Made by a program: the position numbers and the translations under genes. From the NCBI GenBank assembly GCA_964405465.1, contig CAYONZ010000038.1:1-32759 (forward strand): a DNA stretch of 32,759 nucleotides, in the 5' to 3' direction. Under the pieces are notes generated by a model. The model saw only the letters and a list, made by a program, of their open reading frames with translations. It ran no database searches and was not told where the DNA came from. Positions 23,461-31,116 of this stretch are shown here, in pieces. Within the stretch, counting starts at the first letter, position 1, and every line of letters starts with the position of its first letter. The DNA comes from CAYONZ01 sp964405465 (GTDB lineage: Bacteria; Bdellovibrionota; Bdellovibrionia; Bdellovibrionales; JAMPXM01).

Positions 23461-24210
23461 TCACATGTGCATTCCGCCATTTACGCTCAATGTGTGACCC
23501 GTAATGTATTTCGCGTCATGACTCAACAAGAAACAAGTTGCATTTGCGATATCCTCTACTTCACCTAGGCTATTTAACGGTATTTTTTCTTGAATCATTT
23601 CTTTTTGTTTATCTGACAAAGAGTTGGTCATCTCTGTCACAATGAATCCCGGTGCCACGCAATTGACTCGAACTGATCGAGATGCGACTTCCTGTGCAAT
23701 CGACTTTGTAAATCCCTCGACACCGGCTTTGCTTGCGGCGTAATTGCTCTGTCCCGCATTTCCAGTCAAGCCAACCACACTCGTGATATTTACTATTGAT
23801 CCATTTCGAGCTCGAATCATCAGCTTGATTGCCTCGCGGGTGCAAAGAAATACTCCACGCAGGTTGGTGGCTATCACTGAGTCAAAGTCCTCTGGTTTCA
23901 TTCGCAGTAGCAATTGGTCTTTGGTAATTCCAGCATTGTTAACAAGAAAATCCAGTCTTCCGTATTTTTCAACTACTTTTGCAAAAACAGAGTTCACTGA
24001 GTTCTCATCTGCAACATTGAGATGAAGACACATGTGATCTCCAGATTTGAGAGTGGCCACGAGCTCCTCGGCTGATTTGGAACTCGAACTGTAAGTGACC
24101 ACGACATGTGCGCCAGCTTCTGCTAGCTTCTTCGCTATACCAGCCCCTATTCCCTTGCTGCTACCAGTAACGAGTGCGACTTTTTGAGAAAAATCAAAAC
24201 TGATTGCCAC
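23461..24210 (-). CDS. fabG: 3-oxoacyl-ACP reductase
   Basis: An NADPH-dependent short-chain dehydrogenase that reduces the beta-keto group in fatty-acid elongation. Visible: TGSSKGIGAGIA (cofactor loop), NNAGITKDQL, Ser144 in NITSVVG, and Tyr157 and Lys161 in YAASKAG. The end HTLSVNGGMHM is typical. 249 residues. It starts with GTG, preceded by AGAGGA. It lies between fabD and acpP. Confidence 0.97.
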   Translation of the reverse strand: MAISFDFSQKVALVTGSSKGIGAGIAKKLAEAGAHVVVTYSSSSKSAEELVATLKSGDHMCLHLNVADENSVNSVFAKVVEKYGRLDFLVNNAGITKDQLLLRMKPEDFDSVIATNLRGVFLCTREAIKLMIRARNGSIVNITSVVGLTGNAGQSNYAASKAGVEGFTKSIAQEVASRSVRVNCVAPGFIVTEMTNSLSDKQKEMIQEKIPLNSLGEVEDIANATCFLLSHDAKYITGHTLSVNGGMHM

Positions 24211-24256
24211 GTTATCCTCTCGAAGAAGTTCGTTTGGATTGTAAGTTACAATGAAT

Positions 24257-25219
24257 TTACAATGATTTTAGAGTAGAACCAATGCTCTTCAAATCTTCCA
24301 AATTGTTGATATTGAAAGTACTTAACCCCTCACTGTCAATTTTTTTTCCTAAACCAGCGAGAACCTTTCCTGGCCCACATTCAATCAAAACCTTGATACC
24401 AAGCGATTTGAGCTCAGATACGCACTGAGTCCAACGGACCGGTCCCGTGACTTGTTTAATTAGATTTTCACGCAAAATTGACGGGTCAACTGAAGACTTT
24501 GCGGAATAATTTTGCACAACAGGAGCTTTTGCAATTTGAAAATCAACAGAAAGAAGGAACTCTTGCATGCCAGCTTCGGCGATTTTCATCATTGAGCAAT
24601 GAAATGGAGCCGAAACATTCAATGGAATCAGCTTGGCTTTTGCTCCGTGTTGCTCCATGAACCGCTGAATATTCTGTTTCAACCAATCAATAGCCGAAAG
24701 GCTTCCACTTGCAACGACCTGTCCTGGCGCATTGAAGTTGGCCGGCTCTAAAATTCCAGCCTTCGATTCCTTGGTCACCCAACGGCAAAGATCCTCAACT
24801 AAAGAATCGCTCATTCCCAAAATTGCAACCATTCCGCCCTGGCCAACTGGAACAGCGTCCTGCATGAGTCGACCTCGCAGTCGTACGGCCTTTAGAGCGT
24901 CAACAAATGAAAAGACCGAACTACTGTAAAGGGCCGAATATTCACCGATCGAATGGCCAGCCATAGCGGCGATAGGTAAAGAGAACTCCTCTTGGAGAAT
25001 TCTGTAGGACAAACTAGAAACAATTAAGAGTGCAGGCTGCGTATTGTAAGTCAGAGCCAAGTCAGCCTCTGTGCTATCAAAACATAACTTGGCAAAACTA
25101 ATCCCAAGACAATCGCTTGCTTCTTCGAACATCAAGCGCGCAGAGGAAAAGTTGTCATAAAGAAATTTTCCCATCCCTATGTGTTGACTTCCCTGACCAG
25201 GAAAAACAGCTGCAATCAT
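24257..25219 (-). CDS. fabD: malonyl-CoA:ACP transacylase
   Basis: Loads malonyl groups onto ACP. The N-terminal VFPGQGSQHIGMG block, the nucleophile Ser90 in GHSIGEYSAL and His207 in SAPFHCSMM are all visible. 320 residues, slightly longer than the E. coli enzyme. GAGG lies six bases before the ATG, and the start is only two bases after the fabH stop, so the two are tightly linked. Confidence 0.97.
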   Translation of the reverse strand: MIAAVFPGQGSQHIGMGKFLYDNFSSARLMFEEASDCLGISFAKLCFDSTEADLALTYNTQPALLIVSSLSYRILQEEFSLPIAAMAGHSIGEYSALYSSSVFSFVDALKAVRLRGRLMQDAVPVGQGGMVAILGMSDSLVEDLCRWVTKESKAGILEPANFNAPGQVVASGSLSAIDWLKQNIQRFMEQHGAKAKLIPLNVSAPFHCSMMKIAEAGMQEFLLSVDFQIAKAPVVQNYSAKSSVDPSILRENLIKQVTGPVRWTQCVSELKSLGIKVLIECGPGKVLAGLGKKIDSEGLSTFNINNLEDLKSIGSTLKSL

Positions 25220-25221
25220 AT

Positions 25222-26208
25222 TTAATACCTCAATAGAATGCTACCACTTGTAAGACCGGCACCAAAAGCGGTCAGAATGACATGATCTCCAGATTTAATT
25301 CGTCCATCACGAATCGCTTGATCAAGAGCAACAGGAATGGTCGCAGCAGAAGTATTCCCTGTTTCCTGAACATTGATCACCACTTTGTTTAAATCGATTC
25401 CCACCTGGCGCGCAACAGCCTCAATAATTCGAATATTGGCTTGATGTGGAATAATCCAATCAATTTCATCCAAATGAACGTCGTTGTGCTTTAATGCCTC
25501 TTCGCACACGGAGGCCATGGTTCTGACAGCTGCCTTGAAAATCTCACGGCCCTTCATCTTTACAAACTGCAAATTTTCTTGAAGTACTTTTTCTGATAAA
25601 GGAAGCGCGGATCCGCCGGCAGGCAAGACGAATAAATCGCCAAGACTCCCGTCGGTATGCATATGACTGCTCAAAATTTTGGAATTTGATTCCACTGAAG
25701 TTCTGCTCAGTATAGCTGCTCCGGCCCCATCACCAAAAAGAATGCATGTCTCTCTGTCCTTGTAATTAACAAAGCGGCTCAGAATCTCAGCCCCTACAAC
25801 CAAGACATGCTTAAACATACCCGTACGAATGAATTGATCAGCTACAGAGACGCCATAAACAAACCCAGAACACGCTGCAGACAGGTCAAAAGCCATGACT
25901 GGGCTTGCCTCAAGTTTGTTTTGCAAAACACATGCGGAACTAGGCATCATTTGGTCTGGACTGACCGTGCAAAAAATAATCATATCGAGATCGGTCGCTA
26001 CCAATCCTGCGGCTGCCAAGGCCTGTTTTGAGGCCATAAGTGCGAGATCTGAAGTAACCTGCGATGGACTAGAGATATGACGATTCCTGATGCCTGTTCG
26101 CTCGACAATCCAGGCATCATTAGTCTCAACCATTGACTCAAGATCAGAATTCGAAAGCACTCTCTCCGGAAGATAGGAGCCAGTGCCTGAAATTCGACTA
26201 GCGTACAT
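25222..26208 (-). CDS. fabH: beta-ketoacyl-ACP synthase III
   Basis: Starts fatty-acid synthesis by joining acyl-CoA to malonyl-ACP. 328 residues. The catalytic triad is Cys113 in DLSAACSGFVYG, His255 in IPHQANIRI and Asn285 in ETGNTSAATIP. The ending HVILTAFGAGLTSGSILLRY is characteristic. Its start is 16 bases after the rpmF stop, where plsX would normally stand. No strong ribosome-binding site is seen, so coupling to rpmF may matter. Confidence 0.97.
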   Translation of the reverse strand: MYASRISGTGSYLPERVLSNSDLESMVETNDAWIVERTGIRNRHISSPSQVTSDLALMASKQALAAAGLVATDLDMIIFCTVSPDQMMPSSACVLQNKLEASPVMAFDLSAACSGFVYGVSVADQFIRTGMFKHVLVVGAEILSRFVNYKDRETCILFGDGAGAAILSRTSVESNSKILSSHMHTDGSLGDLFVLPAGGSALPLSEKVLQENLQFVKMKGREIFKAAVRTMASVCEEALKHNDVHLDEIDWIIPHQANIRIIEAVARQVGIDLNKVVINVQETGNTSAATIPVALDQAIRDGRIKSGDHVILTAFGAGLTSGSILLRY

Positions 26209-26224
26209 AATTTTGCACGACAGC

Positions 26225-26404
26225 TTAAGCCTTAGCCTTTAGAATCTCTTGACCTTTGTAGTGTCCACAAGAAGGACATACGTGATGAGGTTTAGTGTAA
26301 TTACCGCAGTTTTTGCAGGTAATCGTCGTTGTTACAGTCAAAAAATCATGCGCACGGCGCATGTCTCGTTTTGAGCGGCTTGTGCGCTTTTTGGGAGTTG
26401 GCAT
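26225..26404 (-). CDS. rpmF: 50S ribosomal protein L32 (zinc-ribbon form)
   Basis: 59 codons. The product begins MPTPKKRTSRSKRDMRRAHD and carries two CxxC pairs (Cys30/33, Cys43/46) that bind zinc, ending KGQEILKAKA. This matches L32 throughout. AGGAAGG lies a few bases before the ATG. It is the first gene of the fatty-acid operon. In most bacteria rpmF is followed by plsX, which is absent here. Confidence 0.96.
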   Translation of the reverse strand: MPTPKKRTSRSKRDMRRAHDFLTVTTTITCKNCGNYTKPHHVCPSCGHYKGQEILKAKA

Positions 26405-26457
26405 AAAACCTTCCTATTAGCAGATGTTCAATTTTTCCAAATTAAAGCGAAAGTCTT

Positions 26458-26463
26458 ATTATA
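26458..26463 (-). promoter_or_regulatory. candidate -10 box of the rpmF-fab operon
   Basis: A perfect TATAAT on the minus strand about 55 bases before the rpmF start. No good -35 match lies 16-18 bases upstream. The rest of the 264-base divergent region (26405-26668) shows no gene. Confidence 0.35.
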
Positions 26464-26668
26464 TTCCTGAATAAAATCAAGATTTTTTTGGACTAATGCG
26501 GAATTAGCGATTTAACCGAACCATGAGAGATGCCTGTCGAACTTCTGAGTACCTGCTATGATGCCAGGCGAATTTCAGAGTCTGTTTCAATTTTAAGCGT
26601 TCTGAGCATGGCCTCAATGTTGCTGTAATAACTTGTAAGAATAGATTTTTGACGATGGGAGATGCATT

Positions 26669-26992
26669 ATGAAAAAGCTAGTCATTTTGGCAATTTGCAC
26701 AATGAGCCTACCTTTTGCGGCTTTCGCAAAGAGCTCTCTTTTGGATGATGCGCTCAATACAACTTTGAATGAGAAAAAAGTGGTTCAAAGGCAATACAAA
26801 GAGAATTATCGAGGGCAAAAGATCGAAATTCGTGACCAAAAAGACCCTATCGCGGTGGAATTTTCTGACGATTCAGTTTCAGCTCCTTCTCGCGGCAAAG
26901 AAATAGGCTTTCGCTATTATTCAAATGAGTCCGGAACAAAGGGGATCCATGAAGAGGCCCGCTTGGCACGCGATGTTTCTAAGGCAAGGTAA
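26669..26992 (+). CDS. small secreted protein of unknown function
   Basis: 107 residues. Signal peptide MKKLVILAICTMSLPFAAFA, cut before KSSLLDD. The mature part is highly charged and polar (NEKKVVQRQYKENYRGQKIE) with no Cys. GGAGA lies before the ATG. It converges with the recombinase gene, with 11 bases between the ends. No domain is recognised. It could bind a polyanion in the periplasm, but this is only suggested by its charge. Confidence 0.65.
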   Translation: MKKLVILAICTMSLPFAAFAKSSLLDDALNTTLNEKKVVQRQYKENYRGQKIEIRDQKDPIAVEFSDDSVSAPSRGKEIGFRYYSNESGTKGIHEEARLARDVSKAR

Positions 26993-27003
26993 CCGTTCCA
27001 TAT

Positions 27004-27534
27004 TTATAGAATGAGTTTCTTTAGTTCCTGCTGAGAGTAAATGTAGTCAGCGTAAATCATGGTATTCGTGATGTTTCTGTGGCCAAGTGCGACCTGAACA
27101 AGACGCAGATCTTTGGTCTTTTGATAGAGGCGAATGGCAAACGTATGCCTCAGGCTGTGAAACTTTTTGGGTACCGGTCGATACCAGCCCCATATCTGTC
27201 GAAGCCGATGGTATGAGATCGGGAAGAGTGTTTCGCCTTTTACCGTTTCTGCATATCGAACGAGTCGGGCAAAGAGCTGAGGGGCTATGGGAATTTCACG
27301 ATCATTGCTCCCCTTTATTCCACGAATCAAAATTGTCTCATCGTATGCGTTGATGTCGGACTTCTTGATGCTTAATAGCTCGGTGGCGCGAGCGCCAGTT
27401 TTGAGGGCAAGAAGAATAAGTAAATAATCTCTCGGAGACTTTTCAAGATCAGACGAAACTAAGCGCTCTAGATGCAAAGCTTCTGGCTCCAAAAGGTACT
27501 TATTTTTGTTCAGAGAATATCTTGGTTGGGCCAC
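27004..27534 (-). CDS. tyrosine recombinase, catalytic domain only
   Basis: A 176-residue DNA strand-exchange enzyme. The whole catalytic set is present: Arg49 in TGARATELL, Lys74 in IKGSNDREI, His126-x-x-Arg129 in FHSLRHTFA, His152 in ALGHRNI and the nucleophile Tyr161 in MIYADY. The usual N-terminal core-binding (SAM-like) domain is absent. The start is GTG with AAGGAG seven bases upstream, and the codon just before it is an in-frame TAA, so this is not a truncated reading of a longer frame. Single-domain recombinases of similar size (FimB/FimE, ~200 aa) flip promoter segments. No fim-like switch could be proven here. It may alternatively be a relic of an integrated element. It faces an AT-rich region and a divergent helix-turn-helix gene. 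Confidence 0.88.
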   Translation of the reverse strand: MAQPRYSLNKNKYLLEPEALHLERLVSSDLEKSPRDYLLILLALKTGARATELLSIKKSDINAYDETILIRGIKGSNDREIPIAPQLFARLVRYAETVKGETLFPISYHRLRQIWGWYRPVPKKFHSLRHTFAIRLYQKTKDLRLVQVALGHRNITNTMIYADYIYSQQELKKLIL

Positions 27535-27954
27535 TTAAAAACTCCTTGTTTAAAAGGTCTAGGTCAAAACCATTGCCTCGCGAGTGGAATTACCAGGGTG
27601 ATCCATTGGGTCCTCAGTAGCGACTCGCTATGAAGCTCTAATTGAATCTCTACATATTTACATAGTAAAAACAATAACTTAATAGTCAATAATATAACTA
27701 TAAGTGTAAGTATACATGCGTCATAGTTTGGATTTTTAGGATCTTCGAAACAAAAAGAGCAAAATCAATTACTTAATGCTCTGCGTCTCTTTAGATATTG
27801 TGTTTTACATCGCTATAAAATGTATTTCACTGCATTTTTATCGTGTTTTGCATATATTAAGAGCTGATGAGCGAAAAGCAACGGGCCTGGAAGTAGAAAT
27901 ATAATGGGCACCTATGCTTTTGCTTTGGCGCAATTTAAAATGGAGCTTTAGCAG
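27535..27954. other. gene-free AT-rich region between recombinase and helix-turn-helix gene
   Basis: No ORF with a usable ribosome-binding site. The stretch 27641-27720 is only about 22% G+C by hand count, far below its surroundings. An imperfect inverted repeat, ACTTAATAG (27677-27685) and CTATAAGT (27698-27705), lies in it. The region must hold the promoters of both divergent genes and could be a recombination or protein-binding site. Confidence 0.5.
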
Positions 27955-28569
27955 ATGAACGAAATTATAGAGCCAGATCCAGGACCGCAGGAGGAGCAAA
28001 GCCCTCAGGGTGAAAGTGAATTTAGTGAGTATGCCGAGAAGGACGCCCTAAAAGCTCGGGCTCGCACCGCACTTCGAATTCGCTATGAAGCTGAGGCCTC
28101 TGCTATACAAAAGCGTCTAGGTGGATTGGAAGAAATTCGGAATGTTTTAGGTCTCTCGCAAAGGAAAATTTGCCAGCTTTTATTGGTTGATCCATCCGCA
28201 TGGTCGAGATGGACTCGCACTGACAAAAACAAAAGTGCTGCACCTCCACATATTTATCGATCACTGCAATGGTATCTTGCTCTCCAAGATAAATATCCCA
28301 CAATGGACCCTCAATTTTGGCTTCAAGCGGTGACGAGAGACTCGCAAAAACTTTGGGCAAGTGATGCTGATGCCAGAATCAAGGAACTCGAGCTTCAAGT
28401 TTCACGATTGCTTGATCAGGGAAATGAATTCCAAAGAACTCTCGAAAGGGAACGTCTGGAAAACATGGGATTGAAGCGTCAGACTTCGATTTTAAGACTG
28501 AGCTTTTTTTTGTTGGTTTTGACAATACTCCTGAGCGTAGGCTTTCGCCTTTGGGGAATTCGATACTGA
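27955..28569 (+). CDS. membrane-anchored helix-turn-helix protein
   Basis: 204 residues in four parts. Residues 1-30 are acidic. Residues ~57-90 form a helix-turn-helix-like segment (LEEIRNVLGLSQRKICQLLL, with DPSAWSRWTR as recognition helix). Residues ~137-173 form a charged coiled coil. Residues ~178-197 are a single hydrophobic segment (ILRLSFFLLVLTILLSVGF), followed by a short basic tail. The order predicts a cytoplasmic DNA-binding head tethered to the inner membrane, probably as a dimer through the coil. GGAG lies nine bases before the ATG. I do not recognise a named family. Membrane-bound one-component regulators (CadC, ToxR) have the same general plan, but this protein has almost nothing outside the membrane. 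A DNA-tethering role is possible. Confidence 0.7.
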   Translation: MNEIIEPDPGPQEEQSPQGESEFSEYAEKDALKARARTALRIRYEAEASAIQKRLGGLEEIRNVLGLSQRKICQLLLVDPSAWSRWTRTDKNKSAAPPHIYRSLQWYLALQDKYPTMDPQFWLQAVTRDSQKLWASDADARIKELELQVSRLLDQGNEFQRTLERERLENMGLKRQTSILRLSFFLLVLTILLSVGFRLWGIRY

Positions 28570-29034
28570 TTTTATCACCACTTGGCCCAAAGAGAGCGCC
28601 ATTATAAATCACATACTATTGCGACCAAATGATCGGCACATTCGACCTAGGATTGCTCCTTAATCCGAAAACATGAACAGTTCGTAGTGTTCGGTCGGCA
28701 AAGATTAGTTGTTTGTACTTCGTGAACCTCTTGGGATTCTGTTTAATTTGGCAAATACCCATGAAGGTGCTCTTAAAGAAGTCCCGCTGGGCTGGGTGCC
28801 CAAATTAAATTGAGGACAGGAGCTATTCAGTATCTAAGTATTCCTACCGCCTTCGCAAAAACCAGCAAGTTACCTCAATCCATTTCTCTATTTTCGAAAC
28901 AAGACTTTTGGCTTTCTCACTGATTCATTTTTTTAATGGAACTTCATGACACTTCGCTTTGCTGCTTGCTTGTCGACAGTGGCGATTCTTATTCTTGGTG
29001 CTCGAGTAAATACTCCAACACGAGAGGGAGCCGT
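28570..29034. other. gene-free region before leucine dehydrogenase
   Basis: No ORF with a convincing start or ribosome-binding site. It contains the long inverted repeat at 28742-28809 and must hold the leucine dehydrogenase promoter, for which no strong consensus was found. A frame of 33 codons before the dehydrogenase start (from 28936) is judged non-coding. Confidence 0.5.
28742..28809. repeat. long imperfect hairpin, possible structured RNA
   Basis: TTTAATTTGG (28742-28751) and CCAAATTAAA (28800-28809) are exact reverse complements. Inside, ACCCA and TGGGT can extend the stem. The arms flank ~48 bases. Neither strand has a T run directly after the stem, so it is not an ordinary terminator. 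Confidence 0.4.
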
Positions 29035-30147
29035 ATGGGTACGTTTGAGATCATTTCGCAAAATGGACGCCACGAACAAGTCGTTTTCTGTGAGAACAAA
29101 GAGGTGGGCCTCAAAGCGATAATTGCCATTCACAATACAACTTTGGGACCAGCTTTGGGTGGAACTCGAATGTGGAACTATAGAAATGAAGATGAAGCTC
29201 TTATAGATGTGCTGAGGCTTTCAAAAGGCATGACCTACAAAGCCGCAGCTGCTGGCCTGAATCTCGGAGGAGGGAAGGCTGTCATCATTGGAGACCCAAA
29301 GACGCAGAAGTCTGAAGGACTCTTTCGAGCATTTGGTCGCTTTGTCAATTCACTCGGGGGCCGCTACATAACTGCTGAAGACGTAGGCACTGGAGTTCGG
29401 GATATGGAGTATGTGTTTATGGAAACTCCATGGGTTACTGGAATTCCAAAGGCGTTCGGAGGATCCGGAGATCCTAGCCCATACACCGCCCAGGGAGTTT
29501 TGCAGGGAATAAAGGCCTCAGTTAAAACAAAACTTCAACTTGATTCACTAAAGGGCTTGAGAGTTGCCGTTCAAGGCCTTGGCAATGTCGGCTCCAACCT
29601 GGTGCAGCTCCTTCTCAAAGAGGGGGCAATCGTATTTGTGAGTGATATAGATGCAGACAAGGTGAAGACCATGGTGAATCGGGGAGCCGAAGGCGTTTCT
29701 CCAGAGAAAATTTTAGAAATTGAGTGCGATGTTTTGGCTCCATGTGCACTAGGCGCGGTCATCGATGATAAATCGATTGAAAAACTGCGATGCTCGATTG
29801 TAGCTGGAGGAGCGAACAATCAGCTAGCTGAAGCTCGACACGGACTTGCCCTTATGGAGCGCGGTATTTTGTATGCTCCTGATTATGTTATAAATGCCGG
29901 GGGCCTGATGAATGTTTTTGTTGAGCTCGAAGGTTATTCTCCAGAACGAGCCTTGGATAAAACCACCCAAGTCTATGATAACTTGATCAGTGTTTTTGCA
30001 ATGGCCAAGGCCGAAAATATTTCGACCAATGTTGCTGCGGACCGAGTTGCTGAAGCTCGAATAGAAATGTTGGCAAAACTGAAACATTCATTTCAAGGTA
30101 TGTCATCTCGTCCGTTTACAACATTACGTGAAGTCAAAAACCGGTAA
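29035..30147 (+). CDS. leucine dehydrogenase (Glu/Leu/Phe/Val dehydrogenase family)
   Basis: An NAD-dependent enzyme that deaminates branched-chain amino acids to 2-oxo acids. The ATG at 29035, with GAGGGAG before it, gives 370 residues, near the usual ~364. Upstream in-frame codons from 28936 lack a ribosome-binding site and resemble no family sequence. Visible: GPALGGTRMW, SKGMTYKAAAAGLNLGGGKAV with the substrate-binding Lys69 and catalytic Lys81, TAEDVGTG with Asp116, and the NAD-binding GLGNVGSN (181-188). It sits alone between a gene-free region and the YfgM-BamB pair. The symbol ldh or bcd is used in other genomes. Confidence 0.93.
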   Translation: MGTFEIISQNGRHEQVVFCENKEVGLKAIIAIHNTTLGPALGGTRMWNYRNEDEALIDVLRLSKGMTYKAAAAGLNLGGGKAVIIGDPKTQKSEGLFRAFGRFVNSLGGRYITAEDVGTGVRDMEYVFMETPWVTGIPKAFGGSGDPSPYTAQGVLQGIKASVKTKLQLDSLKGLRVAVQGLGNVGSNLVQLLLKEGAIVFVSDIDADKVKTMVNRGAEGVSPEKILEIECDVLAPCALGAVIDDKSIEKLRCSIVAGGANNQLAEARHGLALMERGILYAPDYVINAGGLMNVFVELEGYSPERALDKTTQVYDNLISVFAMAKAENISTNVAADRVAEARIEMLAKLKHSFQGMSSRPFTTLREVKNR

Positions 30148-30341
30148 ATTTTCAGCTTGCATTGCTGAGCTAAAATTTGCTCGGCGAGGCATGTCTTGAA
30201 TCAGATTTGACAAACTATATGGGCTAGATGACCATCAATTTATCTAGGGCGTCAACTAGCCCTCCGAGAGGTACGTCATCATTGTTCTTGAGTGCGTATT
30301 GATCTTTGAGAGGCGCAGCATTGCATATTGAGGAGCATCGA

Positions 30342-31109
30342 GTGGAAAAGATCAGCAAAGAAGAATTGAAAAAGCCAGATTTGTTTATTGCAGCGGCAGA
30401 AACTGGATTGAGTAGTTTTGAAAAGGTCAAAGTTCCGGTTTTGACCTTAGCGATGGCTGTTTTGGTCGGGTGGCTAGGATGGATTGGTTTCAACAAACTT
30501 CAGGATTCAAAAGAAAGAAGCGCACAAGACCTCTATTATGGCGCAGAAAAAAGTTTTTTAGAAGTAAAAGAAGCCTTTGAAAAAGCGAAATACCAAGCCT
30601 TATTTCCTCAGCAAGCACCGAAAGATGATCATGCAAAACAACCATCAGGTGATGTCGATAAAGATTTTGGCGACAGTCTATCAAAAATGAAAGAAGTGAT
30701 CGCCAAGTACCCGACAACGAAAGCCGCCACACAAGCGGCTATCATGATTGCTCAGACCTATGCTGATTATAAAAAGTATGACTTGGCCTTAGAAGTGCTT
30801 TCGCCCACTCTAAAAAGTTTGAGCCCTTCGGACATCCTGTATGGTATGGGACACATTGTGGCTGGCAATGTACAGGCTGCAAAGGGTGAGTGTGCGACGG
30901 CAATTGAAACCTGGAACCAAATTTTTAAAAGCGCGAAGAACGAGGCTTTTTATCCAGACGTTAAATGGAAAATTGCGGTTTGTTACCAGAACTTAAAGCA
31001 AAATGACAAAGCTTCAGAGGTTCTCAAAAAAATCACTGAGGATTACCCTCAGACTTCTTCTGCCAGAATGGCTAAAACAATGCTTCGTGCAATCGATCTA
31101 AAGAAATAG
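30342..31109 (+). CDS. YfgM-like TPR protein, membrane-anchored periplasmic
   Basis: 255 residues from the GTG at 30342. GAGGAG six bases upstream decides this start over an ORF opening at 30306. A short cytoplasmic head precedes one membrane helix (VPVLTLAMAVLVGWLGWIGF). A Lys/Gln-rich region follows, and then tetratricopeptide-like helices (KATQAAIMIAQTYADYKKYD, IETWNQIFKSA, VCYQNLKQNDKASEVLKKI). The plan and the position directly before bamB match YfgM of E. coli, a companion of the SecYEG translocon that hands proteins to periplasmic chaperones. The bamB start is only seven bases after its stop. Confidence 0.75.
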   Translation: MEKISKEELKKPDLFIAAAETGLSSFEKVKVPVLTLAMAVLVGWLGWIGFNKLQDSKERSAQDLYYGAEKSFLEVKEAFEKAKYQALFPQQAPKDDHAKQPSGDVDKDFGDSLSKMKEVIAKYPTTKAATQAAIMIAQTYADYKKYDLALEVLSPTLKSLSPSDILYGMGHIVAGNVQAAKGECATAIETWNQIFKSAKNEAFYPDVKWKIAVCYQNLKQNDKASEVLKKITEDYPQTSSARMAKTMLRAIDLKK

Positions 31110-31116
31110 GCTAAAC

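Noticed and set aside
28936..29034. Longer N-terminus for leucine dehydrogenase
   Set aside because: No ribosome-binding site at 28936, sequence unlike the family, and a strong GAGGGAG before the ATG at 29035.
30150..30185. Possible terminator after leucine dehydrogenase (AAATTTT-CAGC ... GCTG ... AAAATTT)
   Set aside because: The arms pair only with a bulge and no T run follows, so it is too weak to call.
30224..30310. Minus-strand frame ending ALKNNDDVPLGGLVDALDKL, then MVI
   Set aside because: It looks protein-like, but its upstream part is the antisense of the YfgM-like gene and no start with a ribosome-binding site exists.
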